Source: Gammaproteobacteria bacterium (lineage in GTDB: Bacteria > Pseudomonadota > Gammaproteobacteria > GRL18). From it: DNA of 5,081 nucleotides. The stretch lies in NCBI GenBank assembly GCA_024511395.1, contig JANELJ010000172.1:1-5081 (forward strand), in the 5' to 3' direction. The number at the start of each line of letters is the position of its first letter. Within the stretch, counting starts at the first letter, position 1. The notes under the pieces are model-generated. The model made no database searches and was not told where the DNA came from. It saw only the letters and a list, made by a program, of their open reading frames with translations. Both the position numbers and the translations under genes were made by a program. Shown here in pieces: positions 5,024 through 5,081 of this stretch.

Positions 5024-5047
5024 ACAAATCATAGTGCATTGATTTGT
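5024..5047. promoter_or_regulatory. Operator-like palindrome before a possible downstream gene
   Basis: ACAAATCA (5024-5031) and TGATTTGT (5040-5047) are perfect 8-bp arms around an 8-bp spacer TAGTGCAT. The 24-bp size and AT-rich arms suit a site for a dimeric repressor or activator. It ends 19 bases before a candidate start codon at 5067, so it may control that gene or form a leader hairpin. The binding factor is unknown. Confidence 0.38.
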
Positions 5048-5066
5048 AAGGAAATATTGGCGAATT

Positions 5067-5081
5067 ATGGGTGTTAAATTT
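5067..5081 (+). CDS. Possible start of a further gene, five codons visible
   Basis: ATG at 5067 opens MGVKF and runs off the window. AAGGAAA (5048-5054) is a Shine-Dalgarno-like stretch but sits about 13 bases away, longer than ideal. The palindrome just upstream fits a gene start. Too little is visible to name a product. Confidence 0.3.

Overview
The window looks like chromosomal DNA from a gammaproteobacterium, possibly one with sulfur-oxidising metabolism. The pointers are a CspA-type cold-shock protein, an RlmI-type 23S rRNA methyltransferase, a standard Lgt, moderate GC content with AT-rich intergenic DNA, and two DsrE2-like proteins of a family common in sulfur oxidisers. The taxon is inferred from protein character only; nothing here fixes a genus.

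Layout, left to right. (1) Bases 1-156 are the 3' end of a cold-shock protein gene, followed by a hairpin terminator. (2) A promoter-like stretch near 275-296 leads into rlmI (319-1515), which overlaps lgt (1515-2309) by one base; the two are probably translated in a coupled way. (3) A short palindromic, REP-like element lies in the gap after lgt. Its 3' edge supplies the ribosome-binding site of a DsrE2-like gene (2382-2846). (4) A second DsrE2-like gene on the minus strand (2904-3431) faces the first tail to tail. A terminator whose U-run serves only the minus-strand gene lies between them. (5) An AT-rich control region (3432-3687) holds operator-like direct repeats and palindromes. (6) A wrecked single-domain response regulator (3688-3968) follows. 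Both ends of its receiver domain are recognisable, but the middle, including the phosphorylated aspartate, is deleted and the frame is broken. (7) A TauD/TfdA-type Fe(II)/2-oxoglutarate dioxygenase (4041-4937) is complete. (8) The last 140 bases contain two inverted repeats and perhaps the first five codons of another gene.

Functionally, the left half is housekeeping: rRNA modification and lipoprotein maturation. The right half is accessory in flavour: a duplicated pair of small putative sulfur-handling proteins, a dead signalling gene and an oxygenase that could act on an organic sulfur or amino-acid-like substrate. Whether the DsrE2 pair and the dioxygenase form one pathway is inference from proximity only. 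No RNA genes, CRISPR arrays or transposase genes were seen.
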